The notes under the pieces were generated by a model. The model saw only the letters and a program-made list of their open reading frames with translations. It was not told where the DNA came from and did no database searches. DNA of 64,000 nucleotides from Frankia sp. AgB1.9 (GTDB taxonomy: Bacteria > Actinomycetota > Actinomycetes > Frankiales > Frankiaceae), in the NCBI RefSeq assembly GCF_016786355.1, contig NZ_JADWYX010000028.1:29803-93802 (forward strand). The letters run 5' to 3'. A program made the position numbers and the translations under genes. Positions 25,004 to 33,299 of the stretch are shown piece by piece (positions within the stretch are counted from its first letter, which is position 1; each line of letters begins with the position of its first letter).

Positions 25004-26266
25004 ATGACCGACACACCGGAGATCGCGCGGTACCGCGCGACGGCGAGGCAGTGGCTCGCCGCGAACCTCGAGGCACGCGACCCGAGCCAGCCCCACAACG
25101 TGCGCGGCGCCGGCGAGCTCAGCCCCGAGGAGTACCAGGCCGAGCGGGCCCTGCAGAAGAAGCTCTACGAGGCCGGGTACGCGGGCATCAACTGGCCGAG
25201 CGAGTACGGCGGCCAAGGGCTGAGCGACCAGCACGCCCGCGTCTTCGCCGAGGAGGCGGTCCAGTACCGCACGCCCGAGCTCGGCCACGCGGGCGGGACG
25301 ACCTACGGGCCGTGCGGGCAGACCATCGTCCGGCACGGCTCGCCCGAGTTCCTGACCAGGCACGTCCCCCGGATGCTGGCCGGCGACGAGCTGTTCGTCC
25401 AGCTGTTCTCCGAGCCGAGCGCCGGCTCCGACATGGCCGGCATCACCACCCGGGCGGTCCGCGAGGGCGACCGGTGGCTGATCACCGGATCGAAGATCTG
25501 GACGAGCGGCGCCCACTACGCCGACTACGGGATGTGCCTGGCCCGCACCAACTGGGACGCGCCCAAGCACCGCGGCCTCACCTGGTTCGCCATCCCGCTG
25601 CGGGCCAAGGGCGTGGCCATCCACCCGATCCGCGAGATCACCGGCGACGCCGAGTTCTGCCAGGAGTTCCTCGACGAGGTCGAGGTCGGCGACGAGGACA
25701 TCATCGGCGAGATCAACCAGGGCTGGACCGTCGCGCAGACGCTGCTGCTGGTCGAGCGGGGCGCCGGTCGTGACGACCCGCTGAACATGCCCGCGGCGCA
25801 GCCCGCAGTGATCGACCCGCAGCTGGTCAGCCTGACCCGGGCGGCCGGGCGCGCGCAGGACCCGGTCGCCCGCCAGACCGTCGCGCGGATCCACACCGCC
25901 GACTGGGCGAAGGCCATGCTCGGCCAGCGGATCACCGGGCTGCTGCGGTCGGGCGAGAAGCCCGCGGCCGGCGTCGCCTCGTACTGGAAGCTCGCGGCCG
26001 GCATCTACAACCCGGAGCGGGCCCGCCTCGTACTGGAGATCGGCCAGGGCCTCGGCCTCGTCTGGAAGGAAGGCGACGAGGAGGGGAACCGTGCGGCGCT
26101 GGACTATCTGAACAGCCGGGTCTGGTCGATCGCCGGTGGCTCCAACGAGATGCAGCGCAACGCGATCAGCGAGCAGGTCCTCGGCATGCCGCGGGAGCCG
26201 AGCTTCGACAAGGGAAAGCCGTTCCGGGAGGTCGTGAACAACGCCCGCGAGTGGCTGAAGTCCTGA
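25004..26266 (+). CDS. Acyl-CoA dehydrogenase, catalytic subunit
   Basis: A 420-residue FAD-dependent acyl-CoA dehydrogenase. Seen: NWPSEYGGQGLS near the N-terminus, FSEPSAGSDMAGITTRA (FAD-binding), ITGSKIWTSGAHYADY, and SIAGGSNEMQRNAISE with the likely base at Glu382. It introduces the 2,3-double bond in an acyl-CoA and passes electrons to ETF. The 24-bp spacing and missing Glu in the preceding subunit indicate that the two form one enzyme. It ends 225 bp before the next gene, which has its own regulon palindrome. Confidence 0.9.
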   Translation: MTDTPEIARYRATARQWLAANLEARDPSQPHNVRGAGELSPEEYQAERALQKKLYEAGYAGINWPSEYGGQGLSDQHARVFAEEAVQYRTPELGHAGGTTYGPCGQTIVRHGSPEFLTRHVPRMLAGDELFVQLFSEPSAGSDMAGITTRAVREGDRWLITGSKIWTSGAHYADYGMCLARTNWDAPKHRGLTWFAIPLRAKGVAIHPIREITGDAEFCQEFLDEVEVGDEDIIGEINQGWTVAQTLLLVERGAGRDDPLNMPAAQPAVIDPQLVSLTRAAGRAQDPVARQTVARIHTADWAKAMLGQRITGLLRSGEKPAAGVASYWKLAAGIYNPERARLVLEIGQGLGLVWKEGDEEGNRAALDYLNSRVWSIAGGSNEMQRNAISEQVLGMPREPSFDKGKPFREVVNNAREWLKS

Positions 26267-26440
26267 CCGGGTAAGCCCGCGCGCCGCCATTCTCGCGGCG
26301 GGACCACGAAATGAGGCGCGAAGCCGCCTCGACCGTTTGCGCGCCCTGCTGCCGGCGGGGTGCTCGTAAGCGCGCCTTATTGCTACCCGAAGTGCGGGCT
26401 ACGACACCCCCGGCAGGGTGGCGCCCGACGCCCGACATAG

Positions 26441-26455
26441 TTAGACTCAGTTCAA
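26441..26455. promoter_or_regulatory. Regulon palindrome, site 6 (TTAGACTCAGTTCAA)
   Basis: This fits the motif and contains TAGACT (26442-26447), a -10-like hexamer. It lies 36 bp before the TTG start of the amidohydrolase at 26,491. Confidence 0.78.
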
Positions 26456-26490
26456 ATACACGGTATCCGTGAACTACCTAGGAGGGCCCG

Positions 26491-27780
26491 TTGGCCGACA
26501 CGCCTCAGCTCGGATCACGCGGTATTTACGTGGCGGATGTCGAGCAGAGCCTCCCGTACGGCATTTTCGATGCCGACCATCACCTGTACGCCCCGGCGGA
26601 CGCGGTGACGCGATACCTGGCTCCCGAGATGGTCGACCGGGCCTGGCTGCCGGGTGAGCCGCGGATGCTGACCGAGGAAGAGCACGACGAGGACGTCGAC
26701 CACGAGCGCCGGACGCTCGGTGTGCACTCCGCGCCCGAGGGCGGCTTCGGCGGCGTCGACCTCTCCCAGGTTTCCGGGATGGACGGGAACATCCCGATCC
26801 CGGGCGCGATGCTCAACAAGCTCAACCCGATGAAGGACCTCGACCAGCTCAGCCGCGAGCAGCTCATCGAGCGGTACAACGCCATGCGGCCGGCCTTCGA
26901 GAAGAAGGACCCGCGGCTGTCGCTGATGGACCTTCAGAACGTCGAGCTCGCGGTCCTGCACACGGTCGGCACCGGCTGGGAGAGCGCGTTCGGCCGGGGC
27001 GACATCGAGGCCGGCTATGCCGTGAACCGGGCCTACAACGACTGGCTCTTCGAGGACTGGGGCTTCGCCCACGAGAACCGCATCCTGGTTCCGGTGCCGA
27101 TCCCGCTGCTGGACGTCGACTACGCGGTCGCCGAGCTCAAGCGGTCGCTGGAGCGCGGCGCGAAGTTCGTCGATCTGCAGCCCGGCCCGGCCTGGAACGG
27201 CCGGTCGCCGTTCGACCCGTACTTCGACCCGTTCTGGAACCTCGTCAACGAGTCCAACACCCGGGTCGCCGTCCACCTCGGCGGGACCTACGCGCGCCAC
27301 GGCGCCGAGTGGGGCGAGAAGGCCGACGCCCGTTACGTGGAGTTCAACGGGTTCCAGTGGGTGTCCTACTGGGGTGACCGTCCGATGATGGACACCCTGA
27401 CCTCGATGTTCTACCACGGCATGTTCGGCCGCTTTCCCAACATCAAGGTGCTCATCGCCGAGTTCGGAACCGTCTGGCTGCCGTACCTGCTCCGCAAGCT
27501 GGACCACGCGATGCTGCTGGGCCGCAAGCCCAAGTGGGGCTCGCTGCCGGGCCGTCCGTCCAGCGTCTTCAAGGAGCGGTGCGTCATCGCTCCGTTCCCG
27601 GAGGAGGACATCAACCGCGGTATCGACACCGTCGGCGCCGACTGCCTCGTCTTCGGGTCGGACTTCCCGCACTCCGAGGGTGTTCCGGACCCGATGCAGT
27701 ACGTCGCGCTGCTCAAGGATCTGGACGACACGACGATCCGCAAGATCATGCGCGACAATCTCGTCCGCTTCATGGGCTGA
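26491..27780 (+). CDS. Amidohydrolase-2 family protein (TIM-barrel)
   Basis: A 429-residue metal-dependent amidohydrolase-2 protein. It has the N-terminal GIFDADHHLYAP with the metal-binding Asp-x-His and the C-terminal VFGSDFPHSEG, and a barrel His in VAVHLGGTYARHG. Family members decarboxylate or hydrolyse carboxylated ring compounds; the exact reaction here is unknown. It uses a TTG start, supported by AGGAGGG 4 bp upstream and by the distance to the palindrome. It is a paralogue of the 10,205 protein, and both are under the same operator. Confidence 0.88.
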   Translation: MADTPQLGSRGIYVADVEQSLPYGIFDADHHLYAPADAVTRYLAPEMVDRAWLPGEPRMLTEEEHDEDVDHERRTLGVHSAPEGGFGGVDLSQVSGMDGNIPIPGAMLNKLNPMKDLDQLSREQLIERYNAMRPAFEKKDPRLSLMDLQNVELAVLHTVGTGWESAFGRGDIEAGYAVNRAYNDWLFEDWGFAHENRILVPVPIPLLDVDYAVAELKRSLERGAKFVDLQPGPAWNGRSPFDPYFDPFWNLVNESNTRVAVHLGGTYARHGAEWGEKADARYVEFNGFQWVSYWGDRPMMDTLTSMFYHGMFGRFPNIKVLIAEFGTVWLPYLLRKLDHAMLLGRKPKWGSLPGRPSSVFKERCVIAPFPEEDINRGIDTVGADCLVFGSDFPHSEGVPDPMQYVALLKDLDDTTIRKIMRDNLVRFMG

Positions 27781-27890
27781 CCGACCCGCGCCGCACCGTG
27801 CCTCCACCGCCGATACCCCGGGCGGTGGGGGCACGGTCGTTATGGTCCGAACAGCGATCCGTCCTGCCCACGGTCTCCGAGGAGAAAGCC

Positions 27891-29015
27891 ATGCCCGACC
27901 CGAAGCTGCCCTTGAGCGGCGTCACGGTACTGGACCTCACCCGGCTGCCTCCCGGCGCGTTCTGCACCGTGCTGCTCGCCGACTTAGGCGCGGACGTCAT
28001 CCGGGTCGAGTCGCCGAAGGGCCGGATGTTCGACGGCCCGATCGGGCTGAACCGCGGCAAACGCTCGGTCGCGGTCGATCTACGTCATCCGCGCGGGCTC
28101 GAAGTGCTCCGCCTACTGGCCGCGCACGCCGATGTGCTGGTGGAGAACGAGCGGCCCGGCGCCCTGGACGAGCGGGGTTTTGGCTACTCCCACGCGGCGA
28201 AGGAACTGCCGAAACTCATCTGGTGCTCTATTTCCGGCTACGGCCAGGATGGCCCGTACGCACAGTGGTCCGGACACGATCTTTCGTTCGCGGCGCACTC
28301 GGGCCTGCTGACCGGGCTGAGCCCGGAGCTGCCCTGGCACCCGCAGCTGATCCTGCCGATTCCGATCGGGGCCCTGATGGCCGGCGTCGGAATCCTCGCG
28401 GCTCTGCGGGAGCGGGACCAGACCGGTTCGGGGTGCCAGCTCGACATCAGCCTCTCGGAGTCGGCGACCTGGCTGCTCTCCTCGGCGGACGGCACGTTCG
28501 ACCGCGGCGGGCGCGGCGTGCCGATCGGCCCGGACCGGCGTCTGTATGCCTGCGCGGACGGGACCTGGGTCGCGGTGACGGCCGCGGAACCCCGCACCTG
28601 GGGAGCGCTCTGCGACGGGCTCGGCCTGCCGGACCTCAAGGACTCGCTGCACCGGTGGGACGACCCGGACGCCGTGACGCAGCGGCTCGCGGCTGTCTTC
28701 CTGAGCCGCCCGGCCGAGGACTGGGTCGCCGAGCTCGGGCCGCTGGGCGCCAGCGTGGTGCGGGTGAACCGGGGGCCTGACCTGGCCAGCGATCCACACG
28801 CGACCGCGCGGGGCGTGCTCCAGCAGGTCGGGGACCTGCTGGTTCCGCGCGCGCCTATCCGGATCCTTGACGAGGATGGCCCGCGGCCGGCTGCCGAGAC
28901 CTATCCACCGCCCCCGGCCGGCGCGCACACCCGCGCGGTGTTGGAAGAGGCCGGCCTGGCCCCCGCTCTCATCGACGAGCTGGAGGAGTCCGGCGCCGTC
29001 GGGCCGCGCGGCTGA
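27891..29015 (+). CDS. Class III CoA-transferase family protein (CaiB/BaiF), catalytic Asp not seen
   Basis: A 374-residue CaiB/BaiF-family protein with the family segments LLADLGADVIRVESP, NRGKRSVAVDL and CSISGYGQDGPYAQWSGHD. Where the active-site Asp is expected (GDSMGG in the 17,208 protein), this one reads PIPIGALMAG, so catalysis by the usual anhydride route is doubtful by my alignment. The ATG at 27891 is chosen because GAGGAGAAAG precedes it; the frame is open further upstream. It follows the amidohydrolase by 110 bp in the same direction and may be read from the same promoter. Confidence 0.82.
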   Translation: MPDPKLPLSGVTVLDLTRLPPGAFCTVLLADLGADVIRVESPKGRMFDGPIGLNRGKRSVAVDLRHPRGLEVLRLLAAHADVLVENERPGALDERGFGYSHAAKELPKLIWCSISGYGQDGPYAQWSGHDLSFAAHSGLLTGLSPELPWHPQLILPIPIGALMAGVGILAALRERDQTGSGCQLDISLSESATWLLSSADGTFDRGGRGVPIGPDRRLYACADGTWVAVTAAEPRTWGALCDGLGLPDLKDSLHRWDDPDAVTQRLAAVFLSRPAEDWVAELGPLGASVVRVNRGPDLASDPHATARGVLQQVGDLLVPRAPIRILDEDGPRPAAETYPPPPAGAHTRAVLEEAGLAPALIDELEESGAVGPRG

Positions 29016-29029
29016 CCAGCCCCAAAGCT

Positions 29030-29081
29030 GTCATACCTGGTGGTCCCGGGTCTCGCCCCAACCCGGACCACCAGGTATGAC
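29030..29081. terminator. Long hairpin between convergent CoA-transferase genes
   Basis: Two arms of about 21 bp (GTCATACCTGGTGGTCC and complement, with one bulged C) enclose a 9-base loop. It lies between the plus-strand CaiB gene and the minus-strand tandem CaiB gene. Confidence 0.8.
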
Positions 29082-29084
29082 GTT

Positions 29085-29140
29085 CCTCCGCCATCGCGGG
29101 GCGTTGTTGATCAGGATGTCGATGCCGCCGTGCCGCGCGG
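29085..29140 (-). pseudogene. Short SDR gene remnant
   Basis: Read on the minus strand, this stretch encodes RHGGIDILINNAPRW, the highly conserved NNA motif region of an SDR, but nothing of the fold before or after it. It begins directly after the stop of the tandem CoA-transferase and runs into the terminator, so it is a relic of a deleted SDR gene. Confidence 0.6.
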
Positions 29141-29148
29141 CAGCGGCG

Positions 29149-31575
29149 TCAGGTCAGGCGCTGTAGCTGGGGAAGGGCGTCGGGTAGGCAGATGACGTTC
29201 TCGCTGGCCAGGGTCTTCATCTCGGGCTCGGACACGCCCAGCTCGGCCAGGATCTCCACGGCCTGCGAGCCCACCGCGCCAGGGCTCGCCCCGACCCGCG
29301 GCGGCGTCTCCGAGAGCCACCGTCCGATGCCGGGCCGCGCGACGTCCTTGCCGTCCAGGCCCCGCTCGAAGTAGACGACACCCCGCCGATGCAGGTAGGC
29401 GACCGCGTCATCGATGGAGACGAGGATCTGCGCCGCGATGCCGGCCTGCGTCAACAGCGCCACCCAGTGGTCGGCCGACTCGTCGGCGAACCGGGAGGCC
29501 AGCATCTCGGCCAGGACTCCGCCCGGGTTCCGCCAGCTGTAGTCGGACTGGCTGCCTTCCAGCCCTGTCGCGCGCAGCAGCGCGACCAGCTCCTCCCGGC
29601 GCGCCGCGAGGAAGATCCACCGGTCCTTGGTGGCGTAGAAGCGGTACAGCGCGTGGGCGCCGTACTCGTTGCGCAGCCGGTCGGGACCACCGTCCTTCAA
29701 GGCACCGTCCCTCACGTCACCGTCGGTCACTTGCGCCTCGGCCGTGAGGTAGGCGGCCTGGTGCAGCGTCGAGCCCTGGGCCAGCGAGGCGCCGACCTTC
29801 TGCCCGCCACCACCGCGCAGCCGCGCGAACAGGCCGACGGCCACGGCATAGGCGCCGAGGATCCCGGTGTCGGCGTCGTTGATCGGCGTCGGCTGGTAGA
29901 GCGTCCAGCCGAAGCGCGAGCCGTAACGCCAGCTCATCCCGGTCGCCGCGTTGCACTGGTTCTCGTAGCCGCGGCGGTGCGCCCACGGGCCGGTGAGGCC
30001 GTAGGCGGTGATGGAGCAGTAGACGAGCCCCGGGTTCAGCCGGCTGGCCCGCTCGTAGTCGATGCCGTACCTGGCCTGCGACTTGGGCGTGAAGTTGGTG
30101 ACGAGCATGTCGGAGGCCCGGATCAGGTCGCCCGCGAGCCGCCCGCCCGCCTCGCTCTTCGCGTCCAGCAGGATGGTGCGCTTCCCCCGGTGCAGCTGGC
30201 CGACGATGCCGTCGGTCACCGCCGGAACCGTGTTGCCCACCTTGATGACGTCAGCGCCGAAGTCGGCCAGCAGCCGGGCCGCTGTCGGGCCGGCCACGGC
30301 CTGGCTCACGTCGATGGCCTGGTAGCCCTCCAGCGGAAGGTCGATGGCGCCCGTCGCAGGCCCGTCCGGGGCCTTGGGACCGGCGGGGGTGGCGCCGAGT
30401 TCGGCGAGGATCGCGGCGCGGTCCTGGTCGGGCAGGTGGCGCGGCCGGGGCGCCGGGACCGCGGCCAGGTCGAAGCCGCGCCCCGGCAGGACGATCGGGC
30501 CGGCCACCGGGTCATCGAGCGTCACGACGGCGCCGGACTGGGCCGCGTGCTCGGTGGCGACCCACTGCGCCGGCGTCCGGACCATCGAGACCGGCATCTC
30601 CGCCTTGGCAGCGACCTCGTCCCACCAGGTCGACGGGTGGCTACGGACCAGCTCGGTGAACATCGCCATGGCGGTGTCCCGCTTCGCCAGCGAGAACGTC
30701 CGGTTCGCGACGTCGATCAGCCCGAGGCGTTCCCACTCCGGCGCGACCCCGGCCGCCACGAGCAGCGGGATGACGAACTTCGAGTAGGGCGACAGGTCGA
30801 TCATCCCGCCGTCCGCGCAGGTGTAGGTCAGGTCGCGCAGCATGTGGTTGTCGCCCATGAGCGGGTTCTCGTAGACCCGCATGCCGAGCATCGTGCTGTA
30901 CGCCTCGGCGTAGGCCTCCGCGAGCGGGACCTCGACCCGTTGGCCCCGCCCGGTGCGCTCGCGGGCGATCAGCGCCATGACGACGGACACTGCCCCCATC
31001 AGGCCGCCGAAGTTGGACGCCGTGGTGATCGGGGTGAACAGCGGCGCCGCGGGGTCCGCCACCTTGGCCCTGGTCCGCCCGGACGGGTCCCAGTGCTCCT
31101 TGAGGGGCCGGTACCCGGCGACGGCCGTCTGCAGCACGCCCTCCCAGGCCGCCACGTCCGCCTTCTCGTCGTCGGCCGCGAAGCCCGGCAGCGAGCAGTA
31201 GACCAGCCGCTCGTTGAGGTCGCGCGCCGCCGCCGGCCCGAGGCCGAGGCGGTCCATGACGCCCGGCCGGAAGTTCTCGATCACCACGTCGGCGCGCGCC
31301 ACCAGGTCCCGCGCGGTGGCCCGGTCGGCCGCGCCGCGCAGGTCCAGGGTGATCCGCCGCTTGCTCCGGTTGAAGAACGCGTCGGTCGGTCCGAGTGCCC
31401 CGGCGGCCCGCGGGGAGTCGACGTGCACGACGTCGGCCCCCGCCTCGGCCAGCAGCAGCGCGGCAAGCGGCCCCGCGATCTGGTGGCCGAAGTCCACCAC
31501 CCGGACCCCGGCCAGCCCGGCGCCGACGCTGACATCAGCGCTGAGACCGGCGCGCTGCGACCTAGTTGACTGCAC
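29149..31575 (-). CDS. Double-length class III CoA-transferase (tandem CaiB/BaiF domains)
   Basis: An 808-residue protein made of two CaiB/BaiF units. The first begins LAGVRVVDFGHQIAGPLAAL and contains NRSKRRITLDLRG; the second begins GYQAIDVSQAVAGPTAARLL and contains HRGKRTILLDAK and YCSITAYGLTGPWAHRRGY. By alignment with single-domain members, only the second unit keeps the catalytic Asp (NDADTG, Asp569), so the first may be a structural partner of the interlocked dimer. The GTG at 31575 overlaps the end of the upstream acyl-CoA ligase by 14 bp and has GAGGG before it. It likely moves CoA onto the substrate the ligase recognises, or epimerises it. Confidence 0.87.
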   Translation of the reverse strand: MQSTRSQRAGLSADVSVGAGLAGVRVVDFGHQIAGPLAALLLAEAGADVVHVDSPRAAGALGPTDAFFNRSKRRITLDLRGAADRATARDLVARADVVIENFRPGVMDRLGLGPAAARDLNERLVYCSLPGFAADDEKADVAAWEGVLQTAVAGYRPLKEHWDPSGRTRAKVADPAAPLFTPITTASNFGGLMGAVSVVMALIARERTGRGQRVEVPLAEAYAEAYSTMLGMRVYENPLMGDNHMLRDLTYTCADGGMIDLSPYSKFVIPLLVAAGVAPEWERLGLIDVANRTFSLAKRDTAMAMFTELVRSHPSTWWDEVAAKAEMPVSMVRTPAQWVATEHAAQSGAVVTLDDPVAGPIVLPGRGFDLAAVPAPRPRHLPDQDRAAILAELGATPAGPKAPDGPATGAIDLPLEGYQAIDVSQAVAGPTAARLLADFGADVIKVGNTVPAVTDGIVGQLHRGKRTILLDAKSEAGGRLAGDLIRASDMLVTNFTPKSQARYGIDYERASRLNPGLVYCSITAYGLTGPWAHRRGYENQCNAATGMSWRYGSRFGWTLYQPTPINDADTGILGAYAVAVGLFARLRGGGGQKVGASLAQGSTLHQAAYLTAEAQVTDGDVRDGALKDGGPDRLRNEYGAHALYRFYATKDRWIFLAARREELVALLRATGLEGSQSDYSWRNPGGVLAEMLASRFADESADHWVALLTQAGIAAQILVSIDDAVAYLHRRGVVYFERGLDGKDVARPGIGRWLSETPPRVGASPGAVGSQAVEILAELGVSEPEMKTLASENVICLPDALPQLQRLT

Positions 31576-33109
31576 GGTCGCGGCCCTCCCAGTAGGGGGC
31601 CCGCAGCTTGAACTTCTGCAGCTTCCCGGTCGCCGTCCGCTCCAGGGCGTCACGCAGCTCGATGGAGGTGGGGCACTTGTAGTGCGCCATCCGCTCCCGG
31701 CAGAAGGCGATCAGCTCGGCCGGCTCGACCCGCTCCCCCGGCCGCAGCACGACCAGGGCCTTCACGGTCTCGCCCCACTTCGGGTCGGGCACACCGATCA
31801 CCGCGGCCTCGGCCACGGACTTGTGCAGGTACAGGCAGTCCTCGACCTCGATCGACGACACGTTCTCGCCGCCGGTGATGATCACGTCCTTCTTCCGGTC
31901 CGTGATCGCCAGCGTCGCGCCGTCGAGGGTCCCGCCGTCACCGGTGTGGAACCAGCCGTCCTCGATGGCGAGGGCGGTCTGCTCCGGCTGCTCCCAGTAC
32001 CCGTCGAACACGTGGTTGGAGCGGGCCATCACCTCGCCGGAGGGGTCGAGCCGGATGCGGACGCCCAGCGCCGGGACGCCGGCCTGTGCCAGCAGCCGCG
32101 ACCGCTCGTCGACGGACAGGCCGTCCCACTCGGCCCTGGACCGGTTGATCGTCAGCAGTGGCGAGGCCTCGGTGAGGCCGTAGATCTGGATGAACTCCCA
32201 GCCCAGCAGCTCCTCGACGCGCGCGACGACGGCGCTGGGCGGCGGCGCACCGGCGACGACTATCCGGACGGTGTCGCGCCCCGGGACCGGTTGGCCGGCT
32301 TCCAGTCGCACCGCGGCGGCGTCGAGGATCGAGGCGACGACGGCGGGGGCGCCGCACATCAGCGTCACGCCCTCCCGCTCGACCCGGGACAGGATGTCCT
32401 CACCGTCGATCTTGCGGATCGCGACGTGGGTGCCGCCCATACCGGTCACCGCGAAGGGCATCCCCCAGCCGTTGACGTGGAACATCGGCAGCGTGTGCAG
32501 GATGACGTCTCGGTCGGTCACCGTGGTGTGCCAGCCGAACGAGACCGCGTTGAGCCAGTTGTTGCGGTGGGTCAGCCGCACGCCCTTGGGGCGCGCCGTC
32601 GTCCCGGACGTGTAGTTGATCGTGCAGACCGCGTCCTCGTCGGGCTCCCAGGCCACCGGCGTCGCGCCGGGCGCGGCCTCGGCGAACAGCTCGGCGTCGG
32701 CCACGCCGTCCAGGACGATCCGCTCCTTGGCCTTCACGCCGGACAGCACGTCGTCTAGCTCCGGGTCGACGAGCAGCACCGACGCGCCCGAGTGCTCCAC
32801 GATGTAGGAGATCTCGGCCGCGGTCAGCCGGTAGTTGATCGGCACCAGGACCCGGCCGTACCCGCTCACCCCGTAGAAGCTGATCAGGAACCGGGCGCAG
32901 TTCGGCGACACGATCGCGACGCGCTCGCCGGCGGGGACTCCCAGCCGGTCCAGCGCCAGCGCCATCCCGCGGGCCCGCGCCGCCACCTCTCGATAGGTGA
33001 GCCGCCCGAACGAGCCGGGCCGGCCCGGCTCGTCGACCACCGCGAGGCGCTCCGGGTACACCGCCTCGGCCCGATCGAGAAAGTCCGCGACCGTCAGGGC
33101 AACCTTCAT
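31562..33109 (-). CDS. Acyl-CoA synthetase (fatty-acid-type CoA ligase)
   Basis: A 515-residue AMP-forming acyl-CoA synthetase. Seen: NYTSGTTARPKGVRLTHR (about residue 165), FIQIYGLTEASP (about 301), GWFHTGDGG (about 386), ITDRKKDVIITGGENVSS, and the C-terminal RTATGKLQKF with catalytic Lys. It activates a carboxylic acid to its CoA ester. The ATG follows AGGAGGG. It starts the minus-strand operon with the tandem CoA-transferase and shares a divergent promoter (site 7) with the enoyl-CoA hydratase at 33,300. Confidence 0.9.
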   Translation of the reverse strand: MKVALTVADFLDRAEAVYPERLAVVDEPGRPGSFGRLTYREVAARARGMALALDRLGVPAGERVAIVSPNCARFLISFYGVSGYGRVLVPINYRLTAAEISYIVEHSGASVLLVDPELDDVLSGVKAKERIVLDGVADAELFAEAAPGATPVAWEPDEDAVCTINYTSGTTARPKGVRLTHRNNWLNAVSFGWHTTVTDRDVILHTLPMFHVNGWGMPFAVTGMGGTHVAIRKIDGEDILSRVEREGVTLMCGAPAVVASILDAAAVRLEAGQPVPGRDTVRIVVAGAPPPSAVVARVEELLGWEFIQIYGLTEASPLLTINRSRAEWDGLSVDERSRLLAQAGVPALGVRIRLDPSGEVMARSNHVFDGYWEQPEQTALAIEDGWFHTGDGGTLDGATLAITDRKKDVIITGGENVSSIEVEDCLYLHKSVAEAAVIGVPDPKWGETVKALVVLRPGERVEPAELIAFCRERMAHYKCPTSIELRDALERTATGKLQKFKLRAPYWEGRDRAVN

Positions 33110-33149
33110 CAGCCAGTCCCTCCTTTGACCGGGTTGAAACTAGCGGTTC

Positions 33150-33164
33150 TTCAACTTAGTGTAA
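33150..33164. promoter_or_regulatory. Regulon palindrome, site 7 (TTCAACTTAGTGTAA), divergent promoter
   Basis: This fits TTNNACTNAGTNNAA. On the minus strand it contains TACACT, a -10-like hexamer, 40 bp before the ligase start. The plus-strand enoyl-CoA hydratase begins 135 bp away. Confidence 0.75.
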
Positions 33165-33299
33165 ATATGGGCGGCAACGGTCCAGGCCGGGCGGGCGCGG
33201 CACTGGACAGGCGCCGCGACGCGGGCGCCAGCTCGACACAGGTCGCAGACCTCGCCGCCGAGCGGGCGCGAGGGTCCAGGTCAGGGTGGAAAGGCGCTG

